Shown here: piece by piece, positions 10,348-23,681 of the stretch
Layout: each line of letters starts with the position of its first letter
Position numbering within the stretch: position 1 is the first letter of the stretch
NCBI RefSeq assembly: GCF_015832195.1
Contig: NC_052020.1
Location: forward strand, 62,251,888 to 62,315,887
Reading direction: 5' to 3'
Length of the DNA: 64,000 nucleotides
From: Motacilla alba alba
Lineage: Eukaryota > Chordata > Aves > Passeriformes > Motacillidae
Made by a program: the position numbers and the translations under genes
The notes under the pieces: generated by a model
Database searches by the model: none
Told to the model about the DNA's origin: nothing
What the model saw: the letters and a program-made list of their open reading frames with translations, nothing else

Positions 10348-13300
10348 GCTGATCATTGACCTTAACAGAAACATCTGAAAAGACGTTTTAAAAAATCATC
10401 AAAAACGAACAACAAACAATAAAATTTCAAAGCATAATCATTTTTGGGGGCTGTTTTTCTCTGTCACACTCATAGTGAGTGACAAACCAAGATCTTGGAT
10501 GAATGATCTTCAGATTTTTCAGCCCATGGTTCAAGCAATTTCCAGTCCAAAAAGATTCCAGGGGTGCATCTCTGAAGCAGGTCTCTGAGGGCAAAACTTG
10601 CTTTTGGAAAATGGAATTTGTCTGGCAGAGTTTGTGCACTGTCCTTCACCTCTCCTCCCTTGTGTGCAGATTTCAGGCATTTCTGAGAGCACTCACTTCT
10701 GCTCAGCAGCCCCAGAAAAGCGCTCTGCTTCATTTGGTTTCTGTAGCAAAGACCCAAATTGTCCACTGGCCATTTACAAAGCAGCAAGTTAATGCTGGGC
10801 TCCTTTTGGTTTGTGGAGAAAACAATCCCAGAGCTTCGACAGCTGCACCACAGACAATTGCGTGTTGTCTCTGTGTTTTCTTTGAAGGAACAGATACAGA
10901 AACAGCAGCGAGATTGTCACATGCAGTAAATCATTCCTAGGAAACACCATGGCAGTTTTTGAGGGCGGATGAGTTTGGACTGTGGTGGGGCTGCCATGGA
11001 AACAGCTAGCACCCCACACCACGGGTACCAAACCACGGGCAGCTGTTCAGGGACATCAGACATGAAAAAGCACCAGGACTCAGTGGTTATGGCACATCTG
11101 TGTGAGCAATGAGGCTGCAAGCGTGCAATTAACCTGGAAATGAAGCAATGTAGAGGCCTCCCCTTGCCCTGCAGAGAGGTGCCTGGTGTGGATGGCTGCA
11201 CTCCAGTGGATACAGCCACAGCCCTGCACAGGGAGCCACAGTGGCACCAGGGCCAAGCTCTCTGCTGGAATATTGCTGCCACTCCTTTCCCCACTACCTT
11301 TCCACGCAGACATTTGTTACAAGGAATGCAGAACTGGGAGGATTTTTTTTTCTCCTTGTTCCTTTTTGGAAGACAAATAAAAATTTGATTTAATTAAACA
11401 AACATCACAAACCTATCTTCAGCCTTGGCACATAAAGTCTCGAGGAGAGCCAAATGCCTTGAAACAACACGTGCCTCAGGATGGGCTGTGGGAAAATGCA
11501 AACATCAGAGTTTACTTATAATGGCTGGCAGAGACAATACATTCTGGAAAATGTTTATAAAATACATAAATGCTTATAAAATAGAGTGGAACAAGGAGAA
11601 GAAGCGACATTTGATTTCTACAGAACATGGTATGTCAGGAATCTTGTGGTGGCTGCCTGCCCATGCCAGAGACCAGAGGGCCAATGTCCACAGGCCTTGG
11701 GCTGGGGGGGCCTCTCCCAGACACAGCACAGACCCCAGAGCAGGGGCTGTGGCCATGGCCTGACCTGCAGAGGGTGGGTGACATCCTGGGACAGTCCCAC
11801 TGGGCTCAGATGACGAGGTGAAGATCAGCATTTCTCCTCAGGGAGGACCATGGGGGACAGCCACCCCAGAGCCATGGGGACACCCCGGCTGACAGTGGGC
11901 TCCCAGTGCCTCCTGAGGCTCTGCAGTCAGGACCATGATCCACACCTGACCTCGGACAGACAGACCCCCAACACAGTCGGTGCCTGGCAAAAAGTGCAAG
12001 AAATTCACAGACAAACCCTTCCACAGAGCCAAGAATGCCAGCAGACTTCAAAAATTGGCAGGTGACATCAGGTAGCATAAAGATGAAGTTAAAAAATTCT
12101 TGGTGGTGTTTCACCCAAATACAAATAAATGAAAGACCTAAAGCAAACCATTTGTGTGAATGCACAAAATGAAATCTGTAACCAGGAATTCCAGAAAAGG
12201 GCACCAACCCTTTTGGTTTGACTCCAGATAAACAGAAAAAGTAGAAGATTACTGTAGACCTATCAGTCTTTTATTGTCATTCACTGCTTTTTCAAGCTTT
12301 CTCATCATGATTGTTTTCAGCCTGTAAGCTCCTGCTGTTCATGAGATGCAAAGATTATTGACTTTGCTAAATGAACTCGGACACCAAATCCCTTTTTTCC
12401 TCTGCTGAAACAGCATCTTGGAGAGTGTTGGTGTGAAGCATCCACATCATCACGTTGGTGTCCTTGATGACCTTTTCTTGGATCTTTAAAACATCTCTGG
12501 ATGAGTTTACACTTGGAATTTAATAGCTCTCTACTGCTCAGGCTGTAAGTGCATTAGAAATGTCAGCCTTTGAAAGAGATATCACAAGGAATTTAGTTAT
12601 AGAAAGCAGCACAATTTTCTAACCTGACAGAAACAAGCTTAAAACGTTTCAGTTAGGATACACAGCTGATTTTTCCCTAAACAGAGCAGGAGAAATACAC
12701 TGTCAGTTGTTTCCCAAAGCTAACTTATCACAAAGCTGATGCAGCAAAATTGAGCTTGTGAGTTCCTTGGAGAAAATAACTTTATTTATTTTCTTCCTTT
12801 TAACAAAACATAAGAGCACATGGGAAGTGCAAAGAACCAGCCAGCCAGCAGACATGGTTTTAAGGAAGTAAAAGGTGATTGGAAGAGGTCAGGGAGAAAT
12901 CAGACTAGCTATACTTGTCATTTCATTGATTTTCTGGTCAAGCAGCCAGGATCCCAAGCTTTCTGCCCATGCCATCATTCGTTACTGCATGAACAAGGTC
13001 ACAGAGGTTTTGCTGCAATTCTTTGCACTGCATGCACTGCTCACCTGTCCAGTTTTCATTGCATCATCACTTATATCATCTTGCCATAACCTACGACATG
13101 AACACGCCATCAGTCCCGGTGTAGAGACAGAGTTCTCATCAGACTTGAGTTAAAATTAACCACAAGCAAGCTTTGAAGCAAAGACAACTCCCTTTCTTAC
13201 TCAGAGTAGGGGCCCTTGTGCTCAGACAGACGCTGCTGTATCCTGTGCCACAGAGCCCCAGTGAGCCCCACAGTGGCAGCCTCTGGCCAAAGCCAGGTCC

Positions 13301-15245
13301 ATCTCGAGTCACAGGCAATGTTCTCTTGCTCTGCTCTCGCCCCACGCGTGCTCTCCGTGATGGACACCCCTCGCCCATGGCAGCGGCTCTGCTGCACCCC
13401 TGCATTAGTGCTCACCCTTCCTGCCCACCCTGGGCCCTTCCCACACACACCTCTGGGTCACCACAGGAAATGTGTGCAACATTCCAGTGTCTCACTGTTG
13501 TTCAGTGAATTGGCTTTATTCTGCTTTTTTCTGCATTTCTGTCTTCGTTGAGAGCACCTTATGAGACAGCCCTACAGACCTGCATAGACATTGGCTTCTT
13601 AAAGATTTTCACTACCCTTAACCTGACCCTAATCTCAAAATATAAAACTGAGATGCATAATTTCTAATTTTTCAGGAAGGAATATCCTTATATTGCTAGT
13701 CTATTTTTCACATATGTGCCTTCTCATACCAAATCCGCATTAAAAGCAGGAGAGTAGCTGAGAAAAGTCAGTGAAAACAAAATTAATTGCTGCAGCCATT
13801 AAGCAGGGATAAACAGAGCTGGGTGTGAAAGAGGAGCTCCAGATTCTGGGTTATCAGCACTAGAATCCTGCTGAGAATCTTGAGTGGGAGGCAACCACCA
13901 CCAGCAACATTCATCAGCCCAACGTGATGATAAAAAAGAACATCAATCATCAGCTGCGAGGTAGAAACAACAAAAATGCAAAGGGAAGCCTACACCTACT
14001 GTTAGGTACTTGAGAAAACTTTAACAAGTCTCAGATAGCTCTGAAAATAATGTGCACAGGTGTGTCTTGAATAATGGAGAGCTTTTAATGTAATAAATGG
14101 AGATAAACTGATAATATTATTACTAGCATTAATTCAGTAATCAGAATTGTTGTCAAACACTGATGCCCTGTTTTTTCCAGAAGTTTGACAAAGAGGTTGC
14201 CAGTTTTTGTAAAGAAGGGAAACAAGATTTATACAATTTAGTCCAGGCACTCCTTCTGTCTTCTCTGGTGTCTGATTAAAACACAGGAGGAGCACCATGT
14301 ACTGCACGCCCCACTGACCCAGCCTCACATCCTAAAGAAAGCACTTCCCTAAAGCCCACAGCACAACTGTTTGCCAAAATGAATAAATCTGACCTGTCTA
14401 TCGAGGATCTACCTACCTCAAGTGTATGTTCAAAACTTTTGTGTATGTTTCTTCCTTTCCCTCCACTAACCACAAGACCTGTCCGTGAGTGTGGCCAACA
14501 GATTTGACAGATCTCAATTTGAGATTATTAATGATAGGAAGAGGTGTAGGAAAGTGGACAGATTTCTTACCCAGAAGTTTTACAGATACTGGATGAAGCA
14601 GAATCTGGATCCTGATGATCACTAGGTCCAAAACCCAAAATCCCTGTTTTCCACCGGGCCACCCCCTCGCTGTCGGGAGGGGTGAGGAGCAGAACAGCCC
14701 CTGAGGCTGTGAGCACCACAGAGCCTGAGAGCTCTGCTTGTCCTCTGGCACCTCTACTGTGAAGAACAAGTGATTTGGGTGAAATGTCAGTTTTAACTCT
14801 GTTGTAATAAAGAAATGTAAACTCCCGGGGCAGTGCAGGGGCAGTGATCAGTGGAGGAACTGTGACCAGCACACTGTGACAGAGACAGCACGAAAATGTG
14901 AGCCTCAATAGGAAATGGTGCCGTCAAATGGTATTTTGAATGGGGAAGGGCTGTTTCCATAGCAACCAAAAAAAAAAAAAGGCAAGAGAGAGGAATAAAT
15001 AGTCAAGAAAAATTCCAACACTCTCTTCCACGTTAAACCAATTTTCCCCAAACCTAGACCAGCAAAAAGCCAGGTTCATACCAGGGAATGAAGAACACTA
15101 ACACAGTAAGTGTTCTCCCCTTTATAAATGTTTTTGGGGATGAACATCTCATAAAATGGAAATAGGATATGTGCCAGACTTGGTCAAACAAAAATGTCTC
15201 TTAGTTATTAATGATACATCTGTTTCCATAGTGGTAGCATTTCTG
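10348..15245. other. Unique non-coding DNA, no gene seen
   Basis: About 4.9 kb without recognisable genes or repeats. Open frames reach 145 codons (10503-10940) but have no domain, and overlapping frames of similar length occur on the other strand. 'acccttaacctgaccctaat' near 13613 looks loosely telomere-like but is too short and irregular to call. Confidence 0.5.
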
Positions 15246-15530
15246 TTCAAGATCTTCATCAACAGTCTGGGCAAGGGGATCAAGTGCTCCCTCAGCCAGC
15301 TGCAGATGACACCAGGCTGGGTAGAAGTGTTGATCTACCAGAGGGAAGGAAGGTTCTTCAGAGAGATTTGGACAGGCTGATTCAATGGACTGAGGCCAAC
15401 AGTATAAGAATCAATAAGGCAAAGCATCGGGTCCCACACTTGGGTCACAACAACCCCATGGAATGCTCTGAGCTTGGGAAAGAGCAGCCTGGAAAGCTAC
15501 CTCAGGGAGAAGACTCAGTGGCAGCCTTCC
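15246..15530 (+). mobile_element. CR1 LINE ORF2 remnant (distal reverse transcriptase region), broken
   Basis: Conceptual translation gives a frame with FINSLGKGIKCSLSQ, then, one frame over, ADDTRLGRSVDLPEGR, LQRDLDRLIQWTEAN and HLGHNNPM. These match the order of motifs in the C-terminal part of avian CR1 ORF2 as I know it (ADDTKLG, VDL-EGR, LQRDLDRL-WA-AN, LHLGHNNPM). In live LINEs ORF2 supplies the endonuclease and reverse transcriptase for target-primed insertion. This piece keeps under 100 codons, contains a frame change between CSLSQ and ADDT, has lost the catalytic domains, and ends abruptly near 15530 without the CR1 3' tail. It is a dead fragment in plus orientation. Confidence 0.87.
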
Positions 15531-16197
15531 AGTGATGTGCATTAGACAGGGCAGTTTTTCTCCCAACAATAACTTCAGTGTCCTAAAGGATTCAGACCAC
15601 TCTCCTTATCCAGGTGTTACATCTGGGCATGGGGTAAAATCAGTCCTGTATGCTGGTCCCGCACAAGATCATCTCTCACTCTCCATGTGGAATTACTCAG
15701 CCTTCAGTGGGCATCTCCTGCCAGCTGTTCTGTGATCGTCATCATTTTCTGTTTCTGGGGGAAGCGATTGCCTGAAGCACACTGAGCTGCCATACACCAG
15801 CTGTTCAGGTTCACTTTCCAGGCTGGCCAAGAATGCCTTTGGGATTGTCCCTTCTAACCAAATGACTTATTCCACCAGCTGAGCACATGGCACAGACACT
15901 CTCTTTTATTAAATCAGTACTAAACCTCTAATCACATCAATACTAAATCAAATTTTGCTCATTATTCATATTTTTATGTTGCTAAAAATGTCAGTTGCTA
16001 GTGCACATCCCTCAGCTGTTTCCAGGGCAGGATGCAGACCAGAACAGACTCTCTCTCACAATTTGAGTGAAGAGTTATGAGCTGAGAACCTTCATGTGCT
16101 TCTTCCCCGCTTATACCTGCATCTCACCTGCAAAGACTCTTCATGTCTGTGTAACAGGCTGTAGCAGGATGCTGTTCTCACCTCGGCCTGCAGTGCT

Positions 16198-16230
16198 AGT
16201 CCAGGTGTGAGTCCAGGTGTGAGTCCAGGG
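16198..16230. repeat. 12-bp tandem repeat, 2.75 copies
   Basis: The unit agtccaggtgtg occurs at 16198 and 16210, followed by a partial agtccaggg at 16222. It is a short slippage-type repeat. Confidence 0.85.
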
Positions 16231-17692
16231 CCCACCAGCTCTGCTCGGATGATCGACCTGCCCCCTGTGCCAAGGCTGGGCTGGGCACGTGCTGTCTTCT
16301 GGGTCAGCAGCACTTCCTCTTCCTTCTTTTTTTTGTGATGTAGCTATAGTTGTTGCAGCCATGACCTTGTTCCAATGTGCTATTCTTTCCAGGCAAGCCA
16401 TTAGGGGAACAGGAAGGACTCTGGGCAGTGAAGGCAATATTGGATTGTGCAGCACAAATACAAAGGGGGAACCTGCCTGCTCCACTTTCCCACCCTTGCT
16501 GTAGTTAGCAAAAAATGTTCCCACCTCCAGCAGTACTCTGGCATTCAGGATCTCTCCAGCCAGTTTATAAGGGGGCCCACTTCCAGCAGTAGTGCTTGCT
16601 GCCACTCCTCACTGCTCCATCCAGCAGCAGCAACCTGCTGCAGCTGAAGTCCACTGGCACCTGGAAGTGCACCAGCCATGTGCCAGCATCTCTGGAGACC
16701 TGACCTCATGGTAAATACCCTGCATCACAGTCTCATCACATTTATCAGTGTCAGGAGAAGGTGTTTGTGCAGCCAGACTTCCTCATCTGGCTCCTGCCCC
16801 TCCCCAGCTCCATCCCAGCGAGTGAGGAGGATTTTCCTGATGTTGGTACCACACCAGGAAGGGCAGCTCCCTTGGCATTTCCCACGCAGGAACAAACTGA
16901 GAACTCTCTCCTACAATCCGTTTTTTCTAGTTAACAGTGTAGGGAAATGCTGTCAAAAGAGTGCCTGTGGGTGAGCTCCTGGGGGAGGACAAGGTGGGCT
17001 GCAGGTGCCTCACTGCGCTCCGTGCAGGTGCTGCGCTGTGTCAGCCCTGCCATGGCCAGGGCAGATCCAGCCATCACACACCAGGACAAGCCCCAGGAGC
17101 AGAGCACGAGGCTCAGCCCACATCCAAGGGCATCGTGTCTCCCACCCACAGGGGCCAGCCCCCTGCAGCCCCTGTGGGGTCTTGGTGCTGAATGAGGTAA
17201 TGCTTTCCCATAACCAGTTTCCACAGTTCTCCCTGCTCAGACCTCATCAGTCTGCACAAAAAAAAAAGCCTTTTCTTGAACATTTTAAAGTCAGCTGTAT
17301 TTAAAACTCATACCGTTCATGATTCAAAGAACCATTTATTTAATTAGGAGGCACTGAAGATTTTACCCAGATACCATTGTCTGACATTCAATGTGACTTT
17401 GGTCTCATAACACACTCTGGTCTGTAATGGCTGAGCATTCAGTGTGCCACAGCCCCTCTGTCTGTACAGGGCCATTAGCAATGCTGCTCCATTGACTGGA
17501 GGCTCAGCTCTCTAATGAGAACTGGGATGACTGCAGAATCTTCAGCACTGCCAGCATTCACCCCTTGCTGTCCTGCTTGGTCCATGAGCCAGCAGGGCGT
17601 TGGGATAGGACAGGCTATTTCAGCAGCAGGATATTCTTCTGCACTCGCACTTGCACTCTGCTGCCTGGATAGAAATGGTGGAGGAATAGGGG

Positions 17693-17742
17693 TTGAATAG
17701 AGCTTGGTTTAAAATGGTTGAATAGAGCTTGGCTTAAAATGA
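17693..17742. repeat. 25-bp tandem duplication
   Basis: The block ttgaatagagcttggtttaa at 17693 is repeated at 17718 with a t-to-c change and a final-base difference. Confidence 0.88.
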
Positions 17743-20516
17743 GGACAAGTATTAACAGTGCATTTACCCTGGATGGACAGCAGCCCAATGACTTTCTAGC
17801 TGGGTAAAACCATCAAACCTCATAACAGGGTGCATTGTCAGAGCTTCTGACCAGAAATTGGGCCTGGCACAGTTCTGCTCATGGAGGATTTGGCATCATG
17901 CAGAGACAGACACAGCAGCCTGAGGGAGGGCAGGACTGTGGGCTGGTCAGGTCCTTCTGTCTAGGAAGGGAAGCAGGTCCTCTCTTCAGCCACCTGCCCT
18001 CCCCTGGCTGGCTGTCCAGCAGTGCCAGCAGTGCCAAAGGCTCCAGCAGTGCACACTCTCCTCTGACTGACCTGGTGCACTTGCACACAGCAGGGACAGT
18101 GGCACAGAGCTCCCACAGCTGCTGGGATGGAGATCTATGTCTCTGGTGCTGCTGACACCTGCCTTTGTGCTTTGGCTCATTTTTCTCTCCTGTGCTTTGT
18201 AAACTGCACCCTGGAAAGAATGAAGAAGCCCCTGCATGAGCCAGTTGGGTCTCTGATATGAACTATATGACATGGAAATAAATTAGGAGGTTCACTTGAT
18301 TTTTTCATACTTATGTCATAAGTGAGAATAACACTCTTGTTACAGACTAATGGAAACTGGGATTGATCCTCTGTGAATCACTCATGTTCTTTAAAGTTCA
18401 CTTCTTCTTTCTGCTAAACAATTCTTTACAGTAATAAATATGCCTCTCTGACCTTTCTGACTGTAGATGGAGAATAGATTGAACAAAAGGAAATAGTGAT
18501 CAACAAGAAATGTGTACAGTGCTGAGCTGGACTCTCGTGGTGCCTTGAACTGCAATGACAGCTCAGAAAAGACAATGACCTTGGAATGGCTTTGCAAAGT
18601 GCAGAAGAAGGCAAAAAAAGCTTTCCCTCTCTTTGGACTGAACACGCATTCAGAGCTGTGCCTGTCTCCAAGGAACTTGCTACACTTCACCCTTGCTCTT
18701 GTTGCTCTGAGGGGTGATGTGGGCATCATGAGGGCAATCGTGGTGTCCGTGTAAGAGTCCTCCATCAGCTGCACCCTCAGTGCCCAGCTCACAGATCCTG
18801 CCTTTTCCCAGGAACTCCTGAGTCCATAGATTCTCTGCATTCCCAGGTTTTGTCCCAGCTCTGCTGTTTGCTGGTGTGGTTATACTGATGATACAGGTCC
18901 TGAGCAACTGGTTCTGTGCCCTTGGTTCCCAGGAGCTCTGAACCACCTCAGTTAGGACCATAAATGAGGCTTTTCAAATGTCAGGCACTGTTTCCAAGAG
19001 ATAACTGCTATTTGCTCCCAGAATTACACTGACTAGAGCTGCTGAAGAATGTTTTGTGCACCGCCATGCTCTATTAACCAGAAAAGAGAGCAGAAAAAAG
19101 TTACAGCTAGGAAAATATTAACTATTGTCTGTCAGCATGGATTAAGAGCACCCAAACTTCGTTGCCTGAAAGGCTGCACTTGCCTAATAAGACAGTAATA
19201 GTTTTCATGTGAAGCCTCAATTTAATCCTTCTGCATTCCTGGGCTGTTTAGGCTGCTTTGCTTCAAATGTCACATCTAATCAGTGTGCCACCTTCTGTTG
19301 AAAGCATGCTTTTTAAATAAAACTTTGATAGACATTTGTCTTACATAAAACTTGTCCTTCCATGCAAAGATAAAAGCAGAACACTGAAGGGAGAATTTGT
19401 CTGGAATCAAAGAAATGCTCCTTCTCTCACTGTCTGCTGAGTACCTTATGCTCAGCATTCATGTCACTTTCATTGCACATCACCCGGTGCAGACACCACC
19501 AAATTAGAGAATCAGTAATTTACCTCTGGAGCCTCTCACTAAAGCAAGGTGGAAAGGAACAGAGCATGCCTGGCGGCCTGAGGTGTGTGTGCCCTTGCAC
19601 AACTCTCTGGTGGTGTGCACTTCCGCACCAGCCAGCCACCGATGAATGTGTTCATGAATTTATGTACTTTGATTAGTAATAATTAATTCCAGAGGCCAAA
19701 CTTTGACTCTCTTTTTCAAGAGTCAGTACTCTGAGTTTCAGCACGGGGGGCTGTGCTGCTTGGGGTGGCCCTGCTGGGCAGTGGCCATGGGTCACGCTGT
19801 GGTGCTGCCCTGGGCTGCCTTGAGCACCATCAGGCCAGCTCTGGGCCCTGCCCGGTGCCCAGAGGCAGCCTGGCAGTGCCTGCACCCCCAGAGTCTGCCA
19901 GCACTGCTGCCTGCTCCCAAACAACCGTGAAGCTGGGGCTGTTTGGCCACAGGCTCACACTGGAGACCTCTCACACATCGTGCTCACTTTGACTGCCTTT
20001 GTTCATAAATCCAGGAAAGGCTCTGCCAGGTCTGTGCTTCTTGCTGGTGACTGCCAAAAGGGGGCAAGAAACCACTGGGGCTTGGATTCCTTCTGGAAGG
20101 TGCTCCCTGTACAACTGCTTCAGGTGACTGCTAGAGCACTATTTTCATTTTTACCTTCTTAGTTTATTTCCCTGCCAGATTTTGCCATCTTTTCAGAGAT
20201 CAACAGCTCCAGATGATCCTCTGGTTCTGAGTTTTCATTGGCTTAATCTAATTCATTTGAGAAAACAGCAGTCTCTGAGCCCAGCTCAGCCCTGGAAGGT
20301 GCTGCCCCAAGGCAGCAGTTCCACCAGCTGCTGCAGACGAGCTGCCCAGCCCAAGCCAGCACCACTGTTACAGGGTGAGAGCTCTCCCTGCCTGCCCTGT
20401 GCAGGGCAAACAGAAAATCGGAAGGAAGCATGGACTTGGAATGGATCTCAGAAATGATGACTATCTGCTAAATAACAAAGTGCAGTGACTCACCTTCCTC
20501 CAAAAACATTTTATCT

Positions 20517-20543
20517 GGGAGGGGAGGGTGCAGAGGGGAGGGG
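20517..20543 (+). other. Potential G-quadruplex motif
   Basis: The plus strand carries five G runs (lengths 3, 4, 3, 4, 4) separated by loops of 1, 1, 6 and 1 bases. This satisfies the usual G3+ with loops of seven or fewer. The surrounding DNA is ordinary, and whether it folds in the cell cannot be told from sequence. Confidence 0.6.
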
Positions 20544-23500
20544 ATCTTGTTTATTGTGCATGAGCTTCAACAGCAAGTAGGATGAATGTGCTGAGACACT
20601 GAGGTCAGCAGAGGAGCAGCCAGAGGAAACCCAGTGACTGATAATTGGCGTCCTCTGCTCCCACCAGCCTCATGCTTGAGAGCTCATTTCCTGGCCATTA
20701 ACCCAAATCAGGGCGGACTGGCCCCCAGCAGGATGGCTCACAGGGCCACGGGGACAGGCAGCACTGGGGCCTGGGGAGCAGCTTCAGCGTGTCTGAGGCA
20801 GAGGGATGCTGCAAAGAGCATTTTTGAGGATGAATCATGGGAGTTACACGATGACAAGAGAATAGCTGCGGGAGAGCAAAGGCCTGCCAGATCACAGCTT
20901 AGGGAGGCCACAGCCCAGGAGCTTCATCTAGTAAAGCCAAGTCAAAATATTGGTTTGAGAAATTTTTAAGCCTTTCCTCCCGTACTTTGCAAGATAACAG
21001 ATCAAGTACATTTCCAAGTCCTACCTATTTACTCATTTCTTACACACCCGGTTTATCCATAGGGATGCAGTATGTTCCTTACCATGTGTGATGGAGTGAT
21101 GTGTCCTTGGCAGCAGGAGGGGAATTCTGCTTGTGTCCTGTTTTGATAAGAGCCCTTCATAGCAGAAAATAAACACCAGTTTACTTCTAATCTTTACAGC
21201 AATCTGGAAGCATTCCCCAGGACAGGCAGGCCATTACCTCTGCTCCTGTGTTCCTCTGCTCTCCACCATGGTTTGGCACAGTCTCAGCAGACCCAGGGTG
21301 GGGAGCTACTACTTTGAGTTATGCTGCTGAACCTGCTACCCTCCCTTTCCTCCATATGGTCTTGCTGGTTTTCATCACCCAGCCTTTTCTGGGAAAGATT
21401 AGCAGATCTTAGGGGTGCAAATTCCCATGTGCTGTGCCCGTGGATCTGAGTGTCCATGGGAATGAATGGCCATTGTGCAATTGTGTCTGTACAGATTGAT
21501 CACTGCTTGGTGCAGGCTGCTGCATACAGACTGTGATTCTGCTGTCTCTCTTTACGTGTGCCTGTAGGAAGGTACATTTTACCACTGGCTGCTAGGCTAC
21601 AGGAATCCAGGTAAATCACATATGGAAACATATCCCATCCCTGGCGTGTTTTACAAACCAGTCAGTGTTTGGATGAGAATGAGGGCAAGGAAATAGCTTC
21701 CAATTTAAAGAAGTAAACATAAGGATGTAAACATGCATCTCCTATTTGTCCCTGTCCAGAAGGGACAAATAAGGCTTGTGGCTGAAGGATTGTGGGATGC
21801 TCACAATGGCATCATCACCCAGAGAAGCTCTAATTCTGCTGGGCACAGAGAGTGCACACACTCTGAGACTTTGCAAACACTGACACCACTTTTAATCAAG
21901 GTAAACTTCAGTCATTTCACTCAGTATTATTTCATTTGAAGAACTGTGCTGTGAAAAGAAAAATTCTTTAATTAATATTTTGCTCAATTAATTCTTTCTC
22001 TCAGAGGAGTTTGAACTTTATTAAATTATCCAAAAGAAAGAAAACACATCTCAATACAGATATTGCATTAATTCAATGTAACCCACAAGCTTCCATTTCA
22101 ATAATCATTGCCATTTCTACTGATCTTTGCAAAACTTCTCGAACTGATAAACTTTCCCAGAGGTTAAATTTTGCCTTAAGACAGAGACCATATGAAGAGA
22201 AATGTCACATCTCGGACTCCTGGAATGACCTGCAAGCATAACACAAGACATGAAAAAGAGGCAGAGAAGCAGCCATGCTATTTTGCCTGAAGGAACATAA
22301 TTCTGTTGTTGTTATTGTTAGCTGTGCAGATATTGTAAAATTCAGGCTCTCTGTTCAAGGTACCCTGGCCCATTTGACACCTGGAGCTTCCTCAGTGTCC
22401 TTCCACCTGCTGTTCTGTTGGAAAATCTAATTCCTCTCCACCAGAGGTCATCCCAAAGAGCATCCACCTCTCCATGACCAGCTGCTGATGGGTTTTCACA
22501 CACACAGCCACTGTGGCTGGGCAGTGCTCAGAGTGCTGCACACTGACCCGTGAGGGTCTGGTCCCTGTGCCACAGCTGTGAGAGAAGCCCCTGCCCTGTA
22601 CCCCCGGGCCTCTGTGCTGGCTGCATCCCACCCCTCCGAGAGAGCTGAGGATGGGCATCCCCACCCCTGCCGGGGCACACCCTGACAGCCCGGCTCGGGC
22701 AGGCAGGTGCCCGGAGCAGCACCCCTCTCCTGGCCATCCTGGTATCCCCATGGCCTCTAGCCACAGGGAAATGTGTCACAGGCACAGCCCCCCGGCCCCG
22801 TGCCCCTGTGGGCAGGGCTCGCTGGGCTCCCCTCCACGGAGCTCCCAGAGCTCCCCTGAGGAAGCCAGGTACCCAGCATTTGAAGACAGCAATTAGTATT
22901 CACATAAAGTACCTCTGAAATCATTCCATAATTATGCTCAAATTCATTAGCAAGAATATTAGAGCTATAATTAACCTCCAAGCCTTGCATGAGCTCCAGA
23001 CAAAACCAGAACCTGTTATGAGAGATGGCTTCTGGAGCCACTGGCATCAAGGAGGCAAAACTGCACACCACAGAGGGAATGTATCCTTCAGAGCTTCAAA
23101 CCCATGGTTTTATTTGATTTCTTTTCAACATCCTAGTATTAACTGTAATCTTAATATCTGATCTCTCCATTTTGCTTTCTGTCATTGGATTAGGATTCGT
23201 AACAAGAAAAACCACAGAAAAGTGAACGTATCAAATTACTTTAAATTGCTCTGTTAATACCCTAATAAGGTCTGCAAAGCAACCCTCAGGATACAAAACC
23301 ATAATTTCAAAATAGAAAACTAGGCATAAAATGCCTTTGAAACACTAATTAGCCTCTGACCAGTAGTTCCAATAGTTAGGAATGACTCTCCTTTGGTGGG
23401 AGTTACTCAGTGCAGACTGGAATATTGCAGGGACAGTCTCTATGTAATACCTGGGAGTTTTGGGCTTGGGACAAGAACCAACCAAAGACATTGTAGAAGA

Positions 23501-23681
23501 CTTTGCATATGAGGTTGTTAGGTCATTCTAATGTTAAAATCCAGCCTCTCACTTCTGAAATCAACATTTTTCTACTTATCTGAAGAAGACACTATTCTAC
23601 CCCAGCAAGCCATGATACTTTCAAATGTATTTTAAACTAAATAATTTGAAATATTTGAGGAAGCTAATGATGCCTCATGTG
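20544..23681. other. Unique non-coding DNA with a GC-rich block and one hairpin
   Basis: No gene is seen. A GC-rich, mildly CpG-containing block runs about 22540-22880, and a perfect 11-bp inverted repeat lies at 21743-21771. The rest is AT-rich, with open frames of 119 codons or fewer. Confidence 0.5.
21743..21771. repeat. Perfect 11-bp inverted repeat
   Basis: The arms tatttgtccct (21743-21753) and agggacaaata (21761-21771) are exact reverse complements around the seven-base loop gtccaga. No downstream U-run or other signal gives it a role. Confidence 0.85.

Larger units (their letters stand above)
15531..20516. other. Unique non-coding DNA with small tandem duplications
   Basis: No gene is seen in about 5 kb. 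It holds a 12-bp repeat at 16198-16230 and a 25-bp duplication at 17693-17742. Open frames up to 154 codons (16141-16605, minus) show no domain. Confidence 0.5.

Noticed and set aside
13610..13635. Possible interstitial telomere repeat (acccttaacctgaccctaat).
   Set aside because: Only about three imperfect CCCTAA-like units; easily chance.
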